From positions 1 through 7,617 of the forward strand of contig DAOVIU010000040.1 of assembly GCA_030673585.1 (NCBI GenBank): a stretch of DNA of 7,617 bases, in the 5' to 3' direction. Within the stretch, counting starts at the first letter, position 1. The number at the start of each line of letters is the position of its first letter. The translations under genes and the position numbers were made by a program. The notes under the pieces are model-generated. The model searched no databases. It saw only the letters and a program-made list of their open reading frames with translations, and had not been told where the DNA came from. Positions 5,640 through 7,617 of this stretch are shown one piece after another. The DNA comes from Pseudomonadota bacterium. Its GTDB lineage: Bacteria > Desulfobacterota > BSN033 > G020346125.

Positions 5640-6149
5640 TCATAACAGTAAGATGAAGTAACTCACAAAGAAGGAGAGGGCCAGTACCCCCACAATGGTG
5701 GTAATCTTCTTGATCTCATACATATTGTCGTTCGCCTGCTCAATGGAGAAACCGACTTGGATAACCCCTTTGGTTTCCCCATGGAGAATCAGCGGGCGAG
5801 AAACTCTCCGAATGTCCCTTTCGGAGATCCTCCTGTTATCCCGATATTGGGCGAGGAGCTTATTCCCCCGAGTGATTTCGATGAAGATGATATCCCTCTC
5901 CCTTCCAATCTCCCCCGTATACCTCTCCAACAATTTCGGATCTCGATTGATGGCATGATCTTCGTTTAGGATGGACAAAATCTTGGCTATGCTATGTCCC
6001 CGAATGGTAGTATTCTTGATCATAACATCCTTTTCTGCCATGAAAGCCATAAAACCAAATCCGAATATGGCGACAAAAGAAATGACGGCGATGGCCACGG
6101 CAAATCCGAATCTGGATCTCACCGCCTGTCTAATCTTGCCCAATTCCAT
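5640..6149 (-). CDS. Two-pass membrane protein with Cache/PAS-like extracytoplasmic segment, no output domain
   Basis: 169 residues. One transmembrane helix at about 15-37, an extracytoplasmic segment of about 110 residues (38-148), and a second helix at about 149-168 that runs to the stop codon. The middle part contains DIIFIEITRGNKLLAQYRD (about 86-104) and RPLILHGETKGVIQVGFSIEQ (about 118-138), an arrangement typical of the Cache/PAS-like sensor modules of chemoreceptors and histidine kinases. Those proteins continue into HAMP and signalling domains; here the gene ends right after helix two. So it is either a stand-alone sensor that signals through a partner or a truncated receptor. The ATG has AGGGGAG 4-5 nt upstream, and the stop is 15 nt before the zinc-ribbon gene, suggesting that protein as partner. 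The family assignment is by eye only. Confidence 0.85.
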   Translation of the reverse strand: MELGKIRQAVRSRFGFAVAIAVISFVAIFGFGFMAFMAEKDVMIKNTTIRGHSIAKILSILNEDHAINRDPKLLERYTGEIGRERDIIFIEITRGNKLLAQYRDNRRISERDIRRVSRPLILHGETKGVIQVGFSIEQANDNMYEIKKITTIVGVLALSFFVSYFILLL

Positions 6150-6182
6150 AGTGCTCCCCTTTAGCCGATGACGGGGAAAGGG

Positions 6183-6314
6183 TCAATGAACATATCCAGG
6201 GCCCTTCTCCCCCTTCTTCAACATCCTCTCCAATTGGATCTCCTCTTTGATTTGACGCCTATACCGCTCAATCTCCGCTTCGGTGTATTCGGCCAGGTTC
6301 TCAAATTCGGTCAT
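6183..6314 (-). CDS. 43-aa charged small ORF, possibly frameshifted
   Basis: From the ATG at 6314 the frame encodes 43 residues, MTEFENLAEYTEAEIERYRR then a helical charged stretch, ending GPGYVH. It looks like an amphipathic helix; I know no family. No clear Shine-Dalgarno precedes the ATG. A run of five G (6209-6213) lies near the end. Losing one G there would continue the protein as ...KKGRRALDMFIDPFPVIG, 50 residues, with a TAA at 6161-6163 directly before the ribosome site of the membrane protein gene, which is a more natural gene end. So this may be a sequencing error, a real mutation, or a slippage site. It probably heads the cluster with the membrane protein and the zinc-ribbon protein. 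Confidence 0.5.
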   Translation of the reverse strand: MTEFENLAEYTEAEIERYRRQIKEEIQLERMLKKGEKGPGYVH

Positions 6315-6501
6315 ATCAATTTGGATGTCGAGTAATATGCCCGAACACCTCTAAAACCGCCTTTGAAGCCCTGGAATTTTCAAAAGGTTATCCCGTTTTC
6401 CATAGATTCTACAATCCCCACGCCTCCATGATCCAAACCACTGAAAGCCTACTTCTCCTGTTAGGAAAAATCGGGGATTTGGATTCGCGGATCCTGGCGG
6501 C
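6315..6501. other. 187-bp gap between the 87-aa gene and the small ORF
   Basis: No complete gene is seen. An imperfect inverted repeat CCTTTTGAA ... TTCAAAGG (plus strand about 6359-6386) is present on the minus strand without a following T-run. AAATC-CCC-GATTT followed by TT (about 6466-6481), 20-odd nt after the 87-aa gene stop, could be a weak terminator. Short peptide-like stretches appear in several frames, each broken by stops, as in a decayed or repeated element. A TAGAAT with a GGATCA/TTGGAT upstream could be a poor promoter for the cluster to the left. Confidence 0.35.
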
Positions 6502-6765
6502 TCACCTTCCCGGTTGGACCAAGTCCAAAAGGGTGCTGGATATTCTCTCCAGCTTCCTCATGATCTCCGCTTCGGTTTCCCGATCGTCCTTTCTCCTGCC
6601 CAACTGGAATTGAAGCTGCCTCACCTCCAGAATTTCCTTCGCGGTAGCGTCGAGCTTACCGTCCAGGATATCGATAATAATATCCAGCTCATCCGATAGG
6701 TTTTGGATGAAGACGTCCGCTTGTCTTCGACTACCCTTTCTTCTATCGACTTGATTCTCGGTCAT
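6502..6765 (-). CDS. 87-aa charged, probably helical protein of unknown function
   Basis: I do not recognise this protein. From the ATG at 6765 it has 87 residues. The N-terminus is polar and basic (DRRKGSRRQAD, about 7-17), followed by a long helix-forming region with leucine and isoleucine at heptad-like spacing (LSDELDIIIDILDGKLDATAKEILEV, then LERISSTLLDLV), consistent with a short coiled coil. It has no cysteine, signal peptide or membrane span. The frame is open upstream to a TTG at 6840, giving 112 residues. I prefer the ATG because GGGAGG sits 5 nt upstream and because the TTG is the first codon of a perfect TTGACA that fits a promoter -35. It is transcribed separately from the MFS gene. 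Confidence 0.72.
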   Translation of the reverse strand: MTENQVDRRKGSRRQADVFIQNLSDELDIIIDILDGKLDATAKEILEVRQLQFQLGRRKDDRETEAEIMRKLERISSTLLDLVQPGR

Positions 6766-6770
6766 AACTG

Positions 6771-6776
6771 CCTCCC
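6771..6776 (-). promoter_or_regulatory. Shine-Dalgarno deciding the 87-aa start
   Basis: GGGAGG, 5 nt before the ATG at 6765. It supports the 87-residue form over the longer TTG-started reading. Confidence 0.65.
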
Positions 6777-6811
6777 AGATAGTGACACCTTGTCTCCGTT
6801 CCCCCCAATCA

Positions 6812-6840
6812 ACATTAGGAGTTTGAACCTTATTTGTCAA
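6812..6840 (-). promoter_or_regulatory. Candidate sigma-70 promoter of the 87-aa gene
   Basis: On the minus strand TTGACA (6835-6840), a 17-nt spacer and TAATGT (6812-6817; only 3 of 6 to consensus). It begins about 15 nt after the MFS stop and would give a leader of about 40 nt. The -35 is perfect; the -10 is poor. Confidence 0.42.
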
Positions 6841-6855
6841 ACTATTTTTGTGATT

Positions 6856-7617
6856 TCAGGCCTCTCCCCGGGGCCTCCTCAACGTGAGAGACCCCACTGC
6901 TCCGGTCATCGAAACGCCCGAGGCAAGGGCAAATGAAAGGGTGAAGGAATCGGTCATATCGGCAAAAAGACCCCCCACATATGGGCCAATGGCCTGCCCA
7001 ATACCGAAGAATACCGTGATAAATCCCAGTCCGGCCGGGGCCAACCTCGGACCCACATAGTCTCCTGCTGCCGCCGCCATAATGGTGGGTATGGCCCATG
7101 CCGTGAGGCCGAAAAAAACGGCGGAGACATAGAAAGCTCCCGGTGAACGGAACAAGGCAAAGATCCCATAGGATATAGTTAGAGCCACATAGGCCAGGGC
7201 TGCTCCCCCCCTTCTACCAATAACATCAGAAATTCCTCCCCAGAGAAGGCCGCAAAAGATGCTGAGGAAGCCGAGAAAAGTGAAAAGCCTACCTGCCTCA
7301 CTATTTGTCCATCCCATCTCTTTCACGAGAAAGGTGGCAAAAAAGTTGATATAGATGACATAGGAAAATCCAAATATGAGATAGATGACCCCGAGATACC
7401 ACACCGATCCGAGTTTGTAGACCTTTCCCCATTCAAGTCCTTTGGTCTTTTGCCCTTCCGATTTGTCCTCTGACGCGCCTGAACCTAACTGTTTCAGTCC
7501 CAGGTCTTCCGGGCTGTTTCTGAGAAAACCCCACGTGATCGCTGCCAGAACGAGCACGATGACCCCGAGGTAATACCAGCAGAATCGCCAGCCTTCTGCC
7601 CCATAAGCGGATAGGAT
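6856..7617 (-). CDS. Major facilitator superfamily (MFS) transporter, C-terminal part (runs off the window)
   Basis: 253 residues are in the window and the frame is open at the right edge; a full member has about 400. The part shown starts with the end of the N-terminal half (GWRFCWYYLGVIVLVLAAITWGFL, about helix 6), then the cytoplasmic central loop (SPEDLGLKQLGSGASEDKSEGQKTKG), then six hydrophobic segments forming helices 7-12. The loop between helices 8 and 9 carries GGISDVIGRRGG, the MFS motif A-like sequence GxxxDxxGRR. GWRxxW...LRNSPEDLGL resembles transporters such as the YbfB/YjiJ and oxalate/formate antiporter-like groups. The substrate cannot be told from this half. It acts as a proton- or ion-coupled carrier in the inner membrane (family knowledge). 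It ends in a short basic tail, RRPRGEA. Confidence 0.93.
   Translation of the reverse strand: MLSAYGAEGWRFCWYYLGVIVLVLAAITWGFLRNSPEDLGLKQLGSGASEDKSEGQKTKGLEWGKVYKLGSVWYLGVIYLIFGFSYVIYINFFATFLVKEMGWTNSEAGRLFTFLGFLSIFCGLLWGGISDVIGRRGGAALAYVALTISYGIFALFRSPGAFYVSAVFFGLTAWAIPTIMAAAAGDYVGPRLAPAGLGFITVFFGIGQAIGPYVGGLFADMTDSFTLSFALASGVSMTGAVGSLTLRRPRGEA

Noticed and set aside
6428..6613. Plus-strand 61-aa frame over the end of the 87-aa gene
   Set aside because: Antisense to the better supported minus-strand gene and without a ribosome binding site.
1..7617. tRNA, rRNA, CRISPR, insertion sequence or phage genes
   Set aside because: No T-loop GTTCGA-type sequences in the gaps, no regularly spaced repeats, and no transposase or integrase motifs were seen.

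Overview
This window looks like chromosomal DNA from a bacterium of roughly average GC content, probably Desulfobacterota (the former Deltaproteobacteria) or a nearby lineage. That placement is an inference. It rests on a canonical bacterial Lon, a convincing sigma-54-type promoter, several small multi-cysteine zinc-ribbon proteins and a ferredoxin-like protein with tightly packed CxxC motifs. I see no rRNA, tRNA, CRISPR array, insertion sequence or phage gene.

Almost everything is encoded on the minus strand, so transcription runs right to left. From the right edge: the C-terminal half of a major facilitator transporter (6856-7617, cut by the window); an 87-aa charged helical protein with its own TTGACA promoter (6502-6765); a 187-bp gap; then a compact cluster of a ~43-aa ORF that may be frameshifted (6183-6314), a two-pass membrane protein with a Cache-like extracytoplasmic segment and no output domain (5640-6149), and a protein made of two identical-spacing six-cysteine zinc ribbons (5253-5624).

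The only plausible plus-strand gene is a 93-aa orphan at 4907-5188. It is preceded by a sigma-54-like -24/-12 element (4779-4794) and a ~100-nt leader with nested hairpins and a four-codon mini-ORF overlapping the ribosome binding site. This is the most unusual part of the window.

Further left on the minus strand are a terminator-like hairpin (about 4530-4580), a translationally coupled pair consisting of a 61-aa acidic protein and an 84-aa zinc-ribbon protein (4161-4346 and 3908-4161), and lon (1432-3795) with a good sigma-70 promoter and Shine-Dalgarno sequence. After a 420-bp gap comes a TatD-family metal-dependent hydrolase (246-1004), tightly followed by the start of an iron-sulfur protein (1-235, cut by the window).

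Lon, TatD and the MFS transporter are recognisable families. The membrane sensor-like protein next to the duplicated zinc ribbon, the zinc-ribbon pair before lon and the leader-controlled orphan are of unknown function.
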